A DNA stretch of 64,000 nt from G963668435 sp963668435 (GTDB lineage Bacteria; Latescibacterota; Latescibacteria; Latescibacterales; Latescibacteraceae): the NCBI GenBank assembly GCA_963668435.2, contig CAXXSC010000006.1, forward strand, positions 372,001-436,000. The letters run 5' to 3'. Position numbers and translations under genes: made by a program. Below the pieces are notes generated by a model that saw nothing but the letters and a program-made list of their open reading frames with translations, ran no database searches and was not told the DNA's origin. Each line of letters opens with the position of its first letter. Position 1 is the stretch's first letter. Positions 8,680 to 17,458 of this stretch are shown one piece after another.

Positions 8680-9912
8680 ATGCTAATGAAGAAATCTGCG
8701 ATATTGATTCTGTTTTTCATACTGTTACATATGATATTGATTGTTTCCTGCTCGAACGATAACAATGACGATACAACAGGCCCCTCCGATACTTCGGCTC
8801 TCCGTATAGGTGCGCTCTTCACTTTCGATGAGGATGGTCCGGTTCACGGTCGAAGCATGCTTGCGGCGCTTGAAACAGCCGAGGCTGATATCAATAACTA
8901 TTTCATTGACAACAAGTCAACGACCACGATAGAGTTTTACACCAAAGATACGGAAGGTTCCATTCAAAATCTTATAGACGGATTTTATGAACTGCTAGAG
9001 CAGGGTATTACTGTCTTTTTCGTTCCCCTCACGAGTTTCGAGCTCGATATCCTCATGGATCAGGTGAAAGGCAGCGATGTTGTATTCATAAGCCCGACAA
9101 GCACGTCAACCTCACTGACACTTGACGACAATCTCATCCGTCTTCTGCCCGACGATTCGGTGCAGGCGTCGACCACGGCCGAGGCTCTCACCGCCGATGG
9201 TGTAACGAAACTGGTTACGCTTTATCGAAGCGATCTCTGGGGAAGCGTTCTTGCAGAAGACCTTGCATCGAATTTCACCGCTAACGGCGGTGCCATCGAG
9301 GCCTCGATACTGTACAGTGCCCTGGTTCCTGTAATCAATTTAGAAAACGGTATTGCCCAGGCAGCGGAAGCGGTGACACAAGCACTCGAAACGACAGATG
9401 CCTCCAAAATCGCAGTTCACATCGCCTGTTTCGAGGAGGGTTTATACTTTCTTGAAGAGGCGTCGAAATATCCCGATCTTGCGAAAGTCAGATGGTACAG
9501 CGCCGACGGTTTCGCAAAAAATGCCGCGCTGCTTGCAGACAGCGAGGCCGGGACGTTTGCTGCAACCGTTAATCTTACGGCCTCGATTTTCGGCGAACCT
9601 GTAAGCGACGATTACAGTTCTCTGCAACAGAAAATCGCGGAAAAAACAGGCACTACTCCCTATTCACCCGCCACGCTTCTTTATGATGCCGCATGGATCG
9701 CGGCGAAAGCGGCAGCTGAAACAGATATGACGGATACAGCCTCCTATAAGGCGAAAGTGCTTGAGACTGCCGAATCCCACGAGGGCCTTTTCGGGAAAGC
9801 GAAGATGAACGAAAACGGCGATCGCGTCAACGGCAGTTTCGATTTCTGGACAGTGACAGGATCGGGCGACAACTATTCCTGGGAAAAAACAAAGATTATT
9901 GAGATTGAATAA
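8680..9912 (+). CDS. ABC-type substrate-binding lipoprotein (Peripla_BP_6-like), unit 1
   Basis: This 410-residue lipoprotein has a type I periplasmic-binding-protein fold, related to branched-chain amino acid/amide receptors (LivK-like). Evidence includes the N-terminal sheet LRIGALFTFDEDGPVHGRSM followed by ALETAEADIN, the central FISPTSTSTSL, the TLYRSDLWG segment, and the C-terminal LFGKAKMNENGDRVNGSFDF. The signal peptide ends in the lipobox LIVSC. I chose ATG 8680 because GGAG lies five bases upstream; ATG 8686 is also possible. No ABC permease or ATPase gene is nearby. It could be an orphan receptor or a sensor, and its ligand is unknown. Two paralogues follow at 10687 and 13418. Confidence 0.85.
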   Translation: MLMKKSAILILFFILLHMILIVSCSNDNNDDTTGPSDTSALRIGALFTFDEDGPVHGRSMLAALETAEADINNYFIDNKSTTTIEFYTKDTEGSIQNLIDGFYELLEQGITVFFVPLTSFELDILMDQVKGSDVVFISPTSTSTSLTLDDNLIRLLPDDSVQASTTAEALTADGVTKLVTLYRSDLWGSVLAEDLASNFTANGGAIEASILYSALVPVINLENGIAQAAEAVTQALETTDASKIAVHIACFEEGLYFLEEASKYPDLAKVRWYSADGFAKNAALLADSEAGTFAATVNLTASIFGEPVSDDYSSLQQKIAEKTGTTPYSPATLLYDAAWIAAKAAAETDMTDTASYKAKVLETAESHEGLFGKAKMNENGDRVNGSFDFWTVTGSGDNYSWEKTKIIEIE

Positions 9913-9938
9913 TAATCTTTTTGCAAGGAGCTTATAAA

Positions 9939-9967
9939 GAAAGGGCGGTCCTGCTAACCGCCCTTTT
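9939..9967 (+). terminator. Rho-independent terminator of cassette unit 1
   Basis: AAAGGGCGGT / ACCGCCCTTTT stem with a seven-base loop and four T, 27 bases after the binding-protein stop. It closes the first unit. Confidence 0.8.
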
Positions 9968-10085
9968 CAGCATCAGTAACTTTCTTATGGGGGCTATTAC
10001 ATAACCCTTTTCTTCTCAGGTTCAATTATAGAATGAGGTATGGTGAACACACAAGCGCGCTTTATCATCTTATTTGGGGGAAATC

Positions 10086-10619
10086 ATGGATCGTAACTCG
10101 TTTCTGAAAACGTTTGCCGCCGGACTTAGTGTGCCATCGCTTCTTGCGGGCTGCAGCACGGACAGTAGTTCCGAAAAAGGAATACTACAATCTTCCGATG
10201 GATCCGCTGCCGAAAAAACCGCATCGTCGGAATTATATATATCTGACGAAAATGATTTCAAATACAAATTCAGAGAGTATGAAAGTGATTCTTACCTGTT
10301 GCTGAATCCGACGGGAAAAAACTCTGAAGGCAATTCAGGCTATTTCGGTAAATTCGTATTTTCTTCTACTTTCACGCTGAAGGCTTTTGCGAGTTTCTGT
10401 CACAAAAACAAAACGTTATCCATTACCGCTTTTAATAACTCTATAACACGATTATACCTCTGTACGGTCGATGAAGGAACATATGCGAGTGGAGATACCT
10501 TCACCGGTTCAATGACGGAATATTCCAAAGGCAAGGTACAGGATCCGAAAAGGATTCATTTCTGGTGCGAAAAAGCCGTTTTACCCGGAATGAAAAGGAT
10601 ACAAATAGCTATCTGGTAG
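10086..10619 (+). CDS. Small lipoprotein with Tat-like signal, cassette unit 2
   Basis: This 177-residue lipoprotein begins MDRNSFLKTFAAGLSVPSLLAGCSTD. It has the same signal layout as 8015 (D-R-N-x-F-L-K, lipobox LLAGC), and the second Arg of a true twin-arginine motif is Asn here. The mature part is polar and of unknown function, and is not obviously alignable with those of the other units apart from the signal. I chose ATG 10086, directly after GGGGGAAATC, over an upstream in-frame TTG at 10074. The paired binding-protein gene begins 67 bases later. Confidence 0.8.
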   Translation: MDRNSFLKTFAAGLSVPSLLAGCSTDSSSEKGILQSSDGSAAEKTASSELYISDENDFKYKFREYESDSYLLLNPTGKNSEGNSGYFGKFVFSSTFTLKAFASFCHKNKTLSITAFNNSITRLYLCTVDEGTYASGDTFTGSMTEYSKGKVQDPKRIHFWCEKAVLPGMKRIQIAIW

Positions 10620-10686
10620 CCATCCGCAGAATCCTGCTGTACTACTGATCTGTATAATTTTACGGCATATATGAAAAGGAGATACA

Positions 10687-11925
10687 GTGACACATATAAA
10701 GATAAGCAGCCGGTCCTTTATTGTACTTGTCCTGATATCGATGTTTTTCCTTGTTTCCTGCTCGGATGACGACAGTGATTCGATAACCGGAAGCTCGGAT
10801 GCGGCCACTGTCCGTATCGGCGCCATACTCGATTGTGACGAAATCGCTCCTATCGACGGGAAGAGCATGCTCGCGGCTCTCGAACTCGCGGAAAAGGATA
10901 TAAACGCAGATGCAACCCTCGGCGCGGGTAAAACGACGATTGAATTCATTACGAAAGACAGCAAAGGAAGTATCACGGAGCTGATGAATGCTTTCGCCGA
11001 GCTGGCGGATGCGGACATCGATGTCATTATGACGCCCTTGACCAGCGCAGAGCTTTTCGTTATCGGCAATTCAGCGCAGTATAACGGCAGTATCCTTGTC
11101 AGTCCGACAAGCACCTCGACCGATCTCTCGCGTGATGATGTCCTCATTCGTCTTCTGCCGGATGACAATGTCCAGGCTGCCGCCCTTGCACATACAATGA
11201 GCGACGCCGGTATCAAGCAGTTGTTCACGCTCTATCGAAGTGATCTCTGGGGCAGAAATCTCGCGGATAACCTGGTCGCATCATTTGCCGCAAACGGTGG
11301 TACGGCCGTGCCCGCAATCGAATACCTCGCAATTCATCCGGAAATGGACCGCGAAACGGTCATGGCGGAGCTTGCCGCATCGGTTACCGAGGCGCTCAAA
11401 ACGACTGATGCCAAAGATATCGCGGTTTTCATCGCCTGTTTCGAGGAGGGCATCGATTTCCTGACCGAGGCTGCAAAATATCCCGAACTCGCGAATATTG
11501 CCTGGTATGGCGCGGACGGTTTCGCGAAAAACGGGGAATTGCTCATGGACAGCGAGGCGGCTTCTTTCGCTGAAACGGTCGCTTTCACGGCCTCGATATT
11601 CGGGGAGCCGCAAAGCGCCGGCTACAGCGCAGTCCGGCAGAGAATTGCTGAAAAAACCGGAAGTGAGCCGTACTCTCTTGCCATGCTGCTCTACGATAGC
11701 GCCTGGATCGCGGCCAAAGCGGCGGTCGAAGCCGATATGCACGACATGGCCGCGTATAAGGCGAAATTCCTCGAGACCTCCGAAGCCCACGAGGGGCTGT
11801 TCGGCAAAGCGAAAATGAACGAAAACGGCGATCGCGTCAACGGCAGTTTCGATTTCTGGACAGTGACCGGAACTGATGGAAGCTATGCATGGGAGAAAAG
11901 TGCGACGTATGAGGTGATCCAGTAG
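10687..11925 (+). CDS. ABC-type substrate-binding lipoprotein (Peripla_BP_6-like), unit 2
   Basis: This 412-residue protein is a paralogue of the gene at 8680. It has a signal peptide with lipobox FLVSC, then the receptor fold: VRIGAILDCDEIAPIDGKSM, SPTSTSTDLSRDD, TLYRSDLWG, and the C-terminal GKAKMNENGDRVNGSFDF. The start is GTG with AAAAGGAGAT just upstream. At the DNA level the last ~60 bases of the conserved C-terminal motif are almost identical in all three paralogues, while the middle is divergent. Ligand unknown; no transporter partner is visible. Confidence 0.85.
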   Translation: MTHIKISSRSFIVLVLISMFFLVSCSDDDSDSITGSSDAATVRIGAILDCDEIAPIDGKSMLAALELAEKDINADATLGAGKTTIEFITKDSKGSITELMNAFAELADADIDVIMTPLTSAELFVIGNSAQYNGSILVSPTSTSTDLSRDDVLIRLLPDDNVQAAALAHTMSDAGIKQLFTLYRSDLWGRNLADNLVASFAANGGTAVPAIEYLAIHPEMDRETVMAELAASVTEALKTTDAKDIAVFIACFEEGIDFLTEAAKYPELANIAWYGADGFAKNGELLMDSEAASFAETVAFTASIFGEPQSAGYSAVRQRIAEKTGSEPYSLAMLLYDSAWIAAKAAVEADMHDMAAYKAKFLETSEAHEGLFGKAKMNENGDRVNGSFDFWTVTGTDGSYAWEKSATYEVIQ

Positions 11926-11956
11926 CCGTAACCTGAGAAGTCAACACGTGTGACAA

Positions 11957-11986
11957 CAAATGGGCGACTATTCGGTCGCCCTTTTA
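11957..11986 (+). terminator. Rho-independent terminator of cassette unit 2
   Basis: GGGCGAC / GTCGCCC stem with a six-base loop, followed by TTTT. It lies 37 bases after the unit 2 stop codon. Confidence 0.75.
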
Positions 11987-12117
11987 GTTATCAGATGTAT
12001 AAAATTTGTGATGAATGAACTTGTTTGAAGTTATTGATACTACTACATTCTAAACTGTGTACTTCTTGTTGCGCCAACGGAAAATGGCAAAAGTATGATA
12101 AATACAAAGGAAAAATA

Positions 12118-12564
12118 ATGGACCGTAACGACTTTTTGAAAAAAATGATGGCGGGGGCTGTACTGCCCTCGATGCTTGCGGGTTGCAGCGCCGACAGCGG
12201 AACAGACGGCAGCCTCCTTGACGCCTCAGATGAAACGGTCGCGGAGGAAATAAACGCGGCGAAAGCGGCAGCGACTGACAATATCGTTGAAGTGAGCACA
12301 TCACCTGAGAGTTCATCAGGTATGATGTTGAAAAGGTTTTCAGTGGAATATTATAAAACAAAGTACAATCAATTAGCTCTTTTTAATAGGGAAAAATTAA
12401 TCATTAGCTTGCTAGGAGATGCTACTCTTATCATGGATCCCATGAATGATGACTTCACGGTTTTTGCCGGAATTTGCGTACATAATGATTATCGTGATTA
12501 TTTAGATTATAATCGCTATTATTTGTATGTTGTAAAAGGCAGTTTTCTGGTTGAGTATGGTTGA
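12118..12564 (+). CDS. Small lipoprotein with Tat-like signal, cassette unit 3a
   Basis: This 148-residue lipoprotein begins MDRNDFLKKMMAGAVLPSMLAGCSAD with lipobox MLAGC. The mature start (SGTDGSLLDASDETVAEEI) is close to that of the frameshifted gene at 12696, and both share a C-terminal FAGIC/V ... YLYV-x-x-GSF pattern. The two are therefore recent duplicates with a divergent centre. ATG 12118 follows AAAGGAAAAATA. The frame stays open upstream to 12025, but that extension lacks the shared signal start. Function unknown. Confidence 0.75.
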   Translation: MDRNDFLKKMMAGAVLPSMLAGCSADSGTDGSLLDASDETVAEEINAAKAAATDNIVEVSTSPESSSGMMLKRFSVEYYKTKYNQLALFNREKLIISLLGDATLIMDPMNDDFTVFAGICVHNDYRDYLDYNRYYLYVVKGSFLVEYG

Positions 12565-12695
12565 GATGAGCATTTTGCCTCGCTGATGTGTCGTACTGTT
12601 TAAAAATAATAGTATTGTTACTAATAACGATGTCAACAGAAAGTATTTTTCGGAGTTCAGCACCGGAGTAGTCCATTCTACCTGAGGGGAAATAC

Positions 12696-13231
12696 ATGGA
12701 TCGTAACGATTTTCTGAAAAAAATGATGGGGGGGCCGCACTGCCCTCGATGCTCGCAGGCTGCAGCGCCGACAGCGGAACAAAAGACAACCTCCTGGACG
12801 TCTCAGATGAAACGGCCGTAGCAGACATACGCGCCGCAAAAACGGCAGGCGAATATTTGCCTTCACAGCCGCCATTTCCCACAATGACTGAAACGGTGAA
12901 ACTGAGCTATCAGGCGAGAAAATATACACGTTATGAGTTGCAATATTGCACAACGTTTGGTCGGGAAAATGGTTTTGATTATGTTGTTCCGAAAAAACGC
13001 GGTGTGGCAAAGTTTAGAGATAATCGATTGTACATAATCGAGTATGACGGTATGCTTACATATTCATTGGAAGCTATGGATGAAGCCTGTACAACTTTTG
13101 CTGGAGTTTGTATAATGAAGCCAGTGAAGCTCTTTAATACGATAGTAATTGATGGTGAAACCATTTACGATGCCGGTCGAATGGAAGTAGGCCCAGCTTA
13201 TTTATATGTCACTGAAGGCAGTTTTATATAA
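12696..13231 (+). pseudogene. Small lipoprotein gene, cassette unit 3b, frameshifted in a G run
   Basis: The gene starts like its paralogues (ATG 12696 after GAGGGGAAATAC; MDRNDFLKKMM). A missing base in the run of seven G near 12725-12731 then shifts the frame and hits a TAG about 40 codons in. The original frame resumes as ALPSMLAGCSADSGTKDNLLDVSDE and runs to the stop at 13231. Restoring one base would give about 179 residues with the usual lipobox. It may be a true pseudogene, a phase-variable gene switched by slippage of the G run, or a sequencing error. Confidence 0.75.
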
Positions 13232-13417
13232 GAGTTTTCTGAACAGCTCATGTTTTCGTGTCCTGTCTGTAAAGATGTGAACCTGTAGTATTCTTAAATG
13301 CATGAATTTAAAACATCTTGTATTTATTGACCGGCCGCCTTTGCATTCTTTTGGCGGTCCCGGTTTCGCGCAGACCACGTAAAAACCGGAACTATAAATC
13401 TCGTAAAAGGATAGCAT

Positions 13418-14662
13418 ATGTTCCTTAAGACAAAAAAAGCATCGTTCCTTCTCATCAGCATTGTATTATGCTCCTTCCTTGCCGTTTCCTGCTCGGATGA
13501 CGATGATGATTCACCCGTTTCAGCCGTTGATGAAAGTACAAAGCTTTCCATCGGCGCCATGTTCGATTACCGTGAGGAAGGCGCCGTACATGGCGAGAGC
13601 ACCCTTGCGGCCCTCGAAATCGCCGAAGAGGACATCAATGCCTGGCTCGAGGACAACGGCTATGATCAGGAGGTGGAATTTGTGACAAAAGACACCGCCA
13701 GCGACGCCAGGACTATACTCGACTCGTATGACACGCTGACAGGTGACGGCATGAATGTTCTCTTGTGCCCAATGACGAGCGACGAGCTTCAGTTTGTGCA
13801 GTATATATACCGCGAGAATACGGATGTTCTCTTCATCAGCCAGACCAGCACCTCGACCATGCTTTCCTCTTCCGACAATATTATCCGTATGCTGCCGGAC
13901 GATACGTTACAGGGCCAGACGATTTCCAGAAAGATCGCCGGTGACAATAAAGAGATTCTTTTCACACTTGTCCGCGATGATATCTGGGGTTCGGGCCTCG
14001 GCGAGACCGTCATGACGGCGTTCACATCTTCCGGCGGGAGCGTTGACGAAAGTTTCTACTATGATTCGCTTGTCCCATCGCTCGAAATGGAGACTGTTGT
14101 CGAAGAACTGGCCGCAGCTGTTACGGCGGCGCTTGAAACGAACGATGCCGCAGATATCGGCATTTTCTTCGCCTGTTTCGATGAGGGGAGTGATTTTCTC
14201 GCCGAGGCGGCGAAGTATGAGGATCTCGCAAAAGTCGCTTGGTACAGCGCCGACGGTATTGCTAAAAACACCTATCTTCTCGATAATAGCGACGCCGGAA
14301 TCTTTGCAGAGTCTGTCAATCTCACCGCCTCGATTTTCGGGGAGCCGACGAGTAGTGAGTATGAGGATTTACAGGCGCGGATTGCCGCGAAAACGGGAAC
14401 AGCGCCCTATTCTCCGGCCACTCTTCTCTATGATACCGCATGGATAGCGGTCAGGGCTGCGCTTGAAACCGATATGGCGGATGCTGCCACTTACAAAGCG
14501 AAATTCATCGAAACCGCCGAAGCCCACGAGGGGCTTTTCGGTAAAGCGAAAATGAACGAAAACGGCGACCGCGTCAACGGCAGTTTCGATTTCTGGACAG
14601 TGACAGGATCGGACGGCAGCTATTCCTGGGAGAAAAACGCGACCTATCAGGTGGGGGAGTAA
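13418..14662 (+). CDS. ABC-type substrate-binding lipoprotein (Peripla_BP_6-like), unit 3
   Basis: This 414-residue protein is the third receptor paralogue. The signal peptide (MFLKTKKASFLLISIVLCSF...) ends with lipobox LAVSC, followed by an acidic linker SDDDDDS. The fold markers are LSIGAMFDYREEGAVHGEST, ALEIAEEDIN, FISQTSTSTML, LVRDDIWGSGLGE and the C-terminal GKAKMNENGDRVNGSFDF. ATG 13418 has AAAAGGAT upstream. The distance to the preceding small lipoprotein gene is 186 bases, longer than in units 1 and 2. Ligand unknown. Confidence 0.85.
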   Translation: MFLKTKKASFLLISIVLCSFLAVSCSDDDDDSPVSAVDESTKLSIGAMFDYREEGAVHGESTLAALEIAEEDINAWLEDNGYDQEVEFVTKDTASDARTILDSYDTLTGDGMNVLLCPMTSDELQFVQYIYRENTDVLFISQTSTSTMLSSSDNIIRMLPDDTLQGQTISRKIAGDNKEILFTLVRDDIWGSGLGETVMTAFTSSGGSVDESFYYDSLVPSLEMETVVEELAAAVTAALETNDAADIGIFFACFDEGSDFLAEAAKYEDLAKVAWYSADGIAKNTYLLDNSDAGIFAESVNLTASIFGEPTSSEYEDLQARIAAKTGTAPYSPATLLYDTAWIAVRAALETDMADAATYKAKFIETAEAHEGLFGKAKMNENGDRVNGSFDFWTVTGSDGSYSWEKNATYQVGE

Positions 14663-14776
14663 ACGGGGAACGTTTAAATTTCCGTTATCGTGTATGCCTG
14701 CAAAATAGTGCAAAAATACTGACGGCTTTAACTGTCAGATATACAATGGATCATTCGACTATTTCCGCATAGTAAA

Positions 14777-14816
14777 CGGGGAGAACCATGAAACGATGGT
14801 GCTCCCCGCTTTTTTT
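14777..14816 (+). terminator. Rho-independent terminator between unit 3 and cysteine synthase
   Basis: CGGGGAGAACCAT / ATGGTGCTCCCCG stem with a six-base loop followed by seven T. It lies between two convergent genes. The stem sequence resembles the first hairpin of the structured repeats at 43204 and 62008. Confidence 0.85.
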
Positions 14817-14828
14817 GTCCATCTGCTT

Positions 14829-15722
14829 CTATACCTGGAACAGGTCTGTGCTGAGATATTTCTCGCCGCGGTCGGGGAATATCACGACCATCGTACCTGA
14901 TTCGATCTCTTTCGCCACCTCGATGGCGGCGTACATGGCGGCACCGCTGCTCATTCCAACAAAAATGCCCTCCTTATGCACAACATCGCGGGCGAGACAG
15001 TAGGCGTCCTCGGTCTCCACCATGATGACCTCATCGATCAGCGAGGGATCGTAGATGGAGGGCACGATGGCCTCCTCCATGTTCTTAAGTCCCTGTATAT
15101 AATGCCCTTTGACTGGGTGCGCCTCAACAACCTTGATGCCCGGATAAGCCTCTTTCATCGCCTTGCCGATACCCATGATAGTACCCGAGGTGCCCACCGA
15201 GGAAACGAAGAAATCCACATGGCCTTCCAACTCGGACAGGATTTCCTCGGCGGTGGTTTTGTAATGAGTTAGCTTGTTATACTCGTTGGAGAACTGGTCG
15301 GGCATGAAATATTTGCCGGGATTGTCCATAACAAGTTCACGTGCCTTGATAATAGCGCCGTCCGTGCCGAGTTTGGCGTCGGTGAGTGTGATTTTCGCGC
15401 CGAACGCCTTTATCATTTTCTGCCGCTCGATGGAAACCGCCCTGCTCATGACAATTTCGACCGCGTAGCCTTTCACACAGCCGATCATGGCGAGGCCGAT
15501 ACCGGTGTTTCCTGATGTGGGCTCGATAATGGTCTTGTCTTTGGTGAGCGTACCGGCTTCCTCCGCCTGCTCGATCATTTTGAGAGCGATACGGTCCTTG
15601 ATGCTGCCGGTGGGGTTGGAACCCTCGAACTTGGCGTAGATTTTCACATTCGGATTAGGATTGAGACGGTTGATTCTGACCAATGGCGTTCTGCCGATTG
15701 CATCCAGTATGGTTTCGAACAT
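14829..15722 (-). CDS. cysM: Cysteine synthase (CysK/CysM family)
   Basis: This 297-residue PLP enzyme makes L-cysteine from O-acetylserine (or a related activated serine) and sulfide. Visible motifs are IGRTPLVRI, the PLP lysine in GSIKDR near residue 43, TSGNTGIGLA (Asn ring-stacking loop), the phosphate-binding SSVGTSGTIMG and the C-terminal IFPDRGEKYLST. The segment after VEAHPV lacks the CysK-type SPVLSGG insertion and reads GHYIQGLKNM with IVPSIYD, which is closer to CysM-like enzymes. The symbol is therefore a best guess; the subtype cannot be proven. A short inverted repeat TTGTTA/TAACAA lies upstream at 15745-15762, and no riboswitch was recognised. Confidence 0.9.
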   Translation of the reverse strand: MFETILDAIGRTPLVRINRLNPNPNVKIYAKFEGSNPTGSIKDRIALKMIEQAEEAGTLTKDKTIIEPTSGNTGIGLAMIGCVKGYAVEIVMSRAVSIERQKMIKAFGAKITLTDAKLGTDGAIIKARELVMDNPGKYFMPDQFSNEYNKLTHYKTTAEEILSELEGHVDFFVSSVGTSGTIMGIGKAMKEAYPGIKVVEAHPVKGHYIQGLKNMEEAIVPSIYDPSLIDEVIMVETEDAYCLARDVVHKEGIFVGMSSGAAMYAAIEVAKEIESGTMVVIFPDRGEKYLSTDLFQV

Positions 15723-16012
15723 GAACGTATCCTGTATGGAATGGTTGTTATTTTATTAACAATTAGCGTATGGAAATTACAGTATACCATGCCCGACTGT
15801 GTATTACAATCACTATTTCATAAGTTTCATATTCACCGGCAAAGGAGCATTTCAAACACGGACACATGTGCTTTCTGGTTGTAAATCACGCCTGCCTGAT
15901 TCCTACAAACGCCCTTTCATGTGAAAAGCCTGTTGATTTTTTTGCTATTCGCCTGCATGTTATATACAAGTGTCATATTCTGCCTTTTCCACACTTGCTT
16001 CGAGGCGGTTTT

Positions 16013-17449
16013 ATGAACAAGAAAATCAAATGGGCTGTCGTCATATCGATTGTTGCCGCGGGTCTCACCGGTCTCGTGGCCGCCGATATCTATCTCATGA
16101 GGCTTGTGGCTATCGGCACCGGAATCGAGGCGAAAATCCTCGCCAGCGGTGTCTTTGTTTCTGATCGCGTTCCCGACAGTGTCATCGAGGATGATCTCCA
16201 TAAGGTGGTGAATTTCATCCGTCTCGAGGTCGATCAGGTCAATAACAACGCGACAGCGACAGCGTTCGGTCTCGTGTCGCGAACAGCATATTACCGTCCC
16301 GGCCTCGGTTGCACGCTTCTTGCCGGTAAAACCGAGCAGGAACTGCGCGAACAGACCCCTGCCTCCATGCTCAAAACCGAGAAAAAAGCCGCTCCTGCTC
16401 TCTGGCCTGATGGCGACAGACTTCCCGATGATCCGCTGTCCGCCCTCATCGATATGGAGAAAATCGAGGCCGTGCTCGATTCGGCATTCGACAACAGCGA
16501 TAACGAGCAGAACACTCGCGCCGTGGTTGTCGTTCATAACAACTGTCTGATCGCAGAGCGCTATTCGACCGGTTTCACCGAATACACACCGCTGCTTGCT
16601 TATGGTGCCTCACCGCTTGTAATTAACGCCCTCACCGGTATCCTGACACATCGCGGTCTCTTGTCATTAAGCGACAAGGTCGTCCATCCCGTTTGGAGTA
16701 CGGCTGGCGATCAACGTCAGCAAATCACGGTCGAACATCTCATGCGCATGACAAGTGGTCTTGAGTTCGATGATCTCAAACTTCCCCTGCGCGATACCGT
16801 GATCATGCTGAGCAAGGCCGACATGGCTTCCTATGCCGCGGAAAAGCCGCTGCTCGATTCGCCCGGCACCTCCTGGTCTTTCTCCAACGGCTCCGTGAAT
16901 ATCCTGTCTTCTGTTATCAGGCGTGTCCTCGAAGAGAACGGCGCGGAATACCTCTCGTTCCCGAAAGAATCGCTGTTCGATGTCGTCGGTATGAAACGGT
17001 CGGTGCTGGAGCCGGACGCCTCGGGGACTTTTGTGGGCTCGACCTATTTTTATGCCACTGCCCGAGATTTCGCCCGTCTCGGAATGCTGTTCTGCAATGA
17101 TGGTGTCTGGAACGGCGAGCGTATTCTGCCCGAGGGCTGGGTCGCCATGAGCACCGAACCGACACTCGAGTCTCCCGGCGGTCTCTACGCTGCGCTTGTC
17201 TGGCTTCATCCCGACGGCGGCGCCTCGATGGAAAGTCTCAGGGCATCCTCTCTGCCCGGCGACGCATTTTTCGCGATCGGTCACAACGGGCAGAGTGTTA
17301 CGGTTATTCCTTCGCGAAAACTTGTCGTGGTGCGTCTCGGCATGACAAAGGAGGAGCACAACTGGGATCTGGAGGCATTCATTCTCGACATTCTCGACGC
17401 TATCGGGACCGAAATGGTGCAGGCTGATTCGGAAAACAGGACACAGTAG
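16013..17449 (+). CDS. Beta-lactamase-fold serine hydrolase homologue lacking the SxxK lysine
   Basis: This 478-residue protein has one N-terminal membrane helix (residues 6-25, uncleaved anchor or signal) and a beta-lactamase/6-aminohexanoate-dimer-hydrolase (PF00144) domain from about residue 170. The typical sequence around the nucleophile is replaced by LAYGASPLVINALTG, so the position of the SxxK lysine is Val. Later motifs remain: HLMRMTSGLEFDD, WSFSNGSVNILS near the YxN position, and a GHNGQ turn near the C-terminus in place of HxG. Catalysis by the usual mechanism is therefore doubtful and a binding role is possible. I chose ATG 16013, which follows CGAGGCGG, over an upstream start at 15866 that would bury the membrane segment. 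Confidence 0.8.
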   Translation: MNKKIKWAVVISIVAAGLTGLVAADIYLMRLVAIGTGIEAKILASGVFVSDRVPDSVIEDDLHKVVNFIRLEVDQVNNNATATAFGLVSRTAYYRPGLGCTLLAGKTEQELREQTPASMLKTEKKAAPALWPDGDRLPDDPLSALIDMEKIEAVLDSAFDNSDNEQNTRAVVVVHNNCLIAERYSTGFTEYTPLLAYGASPLVINALTGILTHRGLLSLSDKVVHPVWSTAGDQRQQITVEHLMRMTSGLEFDDLKLPLRDTVIMLSKADMASYAAEKPLLDSPGTSWSFSNGSVNILSSVIRRVLEENGAEYLSFPKESLFDVVGMKRSVLEPDASGTFVGSTYFYATARDFARLGMLFCNDGVWNGERILPEGWVAMSTEPTLESPGGLYAALVWLHPDGGASMESLRASSLPGDAFFAIGHNGQSVTVIPSRKLVVVRLGMTKEEHNWDLEAFILDILDAIGTEMVQADSENRTQ

Positions 17450-17458
17450 GCGCTATAC

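Noticed and set aside
8015..14662. Complete ABC importer operon
   Set aside because: Only receptor-like and small lipoproteins are encoded; no permease or ATPase motif (Walker A, LSGGQ) is found in this region.
15745..15762. Operator or riboswitch upstream of the cysteine synthase gene
   Set aside because: Only a short AT-rich inverted repeat is visible. It fits no T-box, SAM or known regulator site that I can name.
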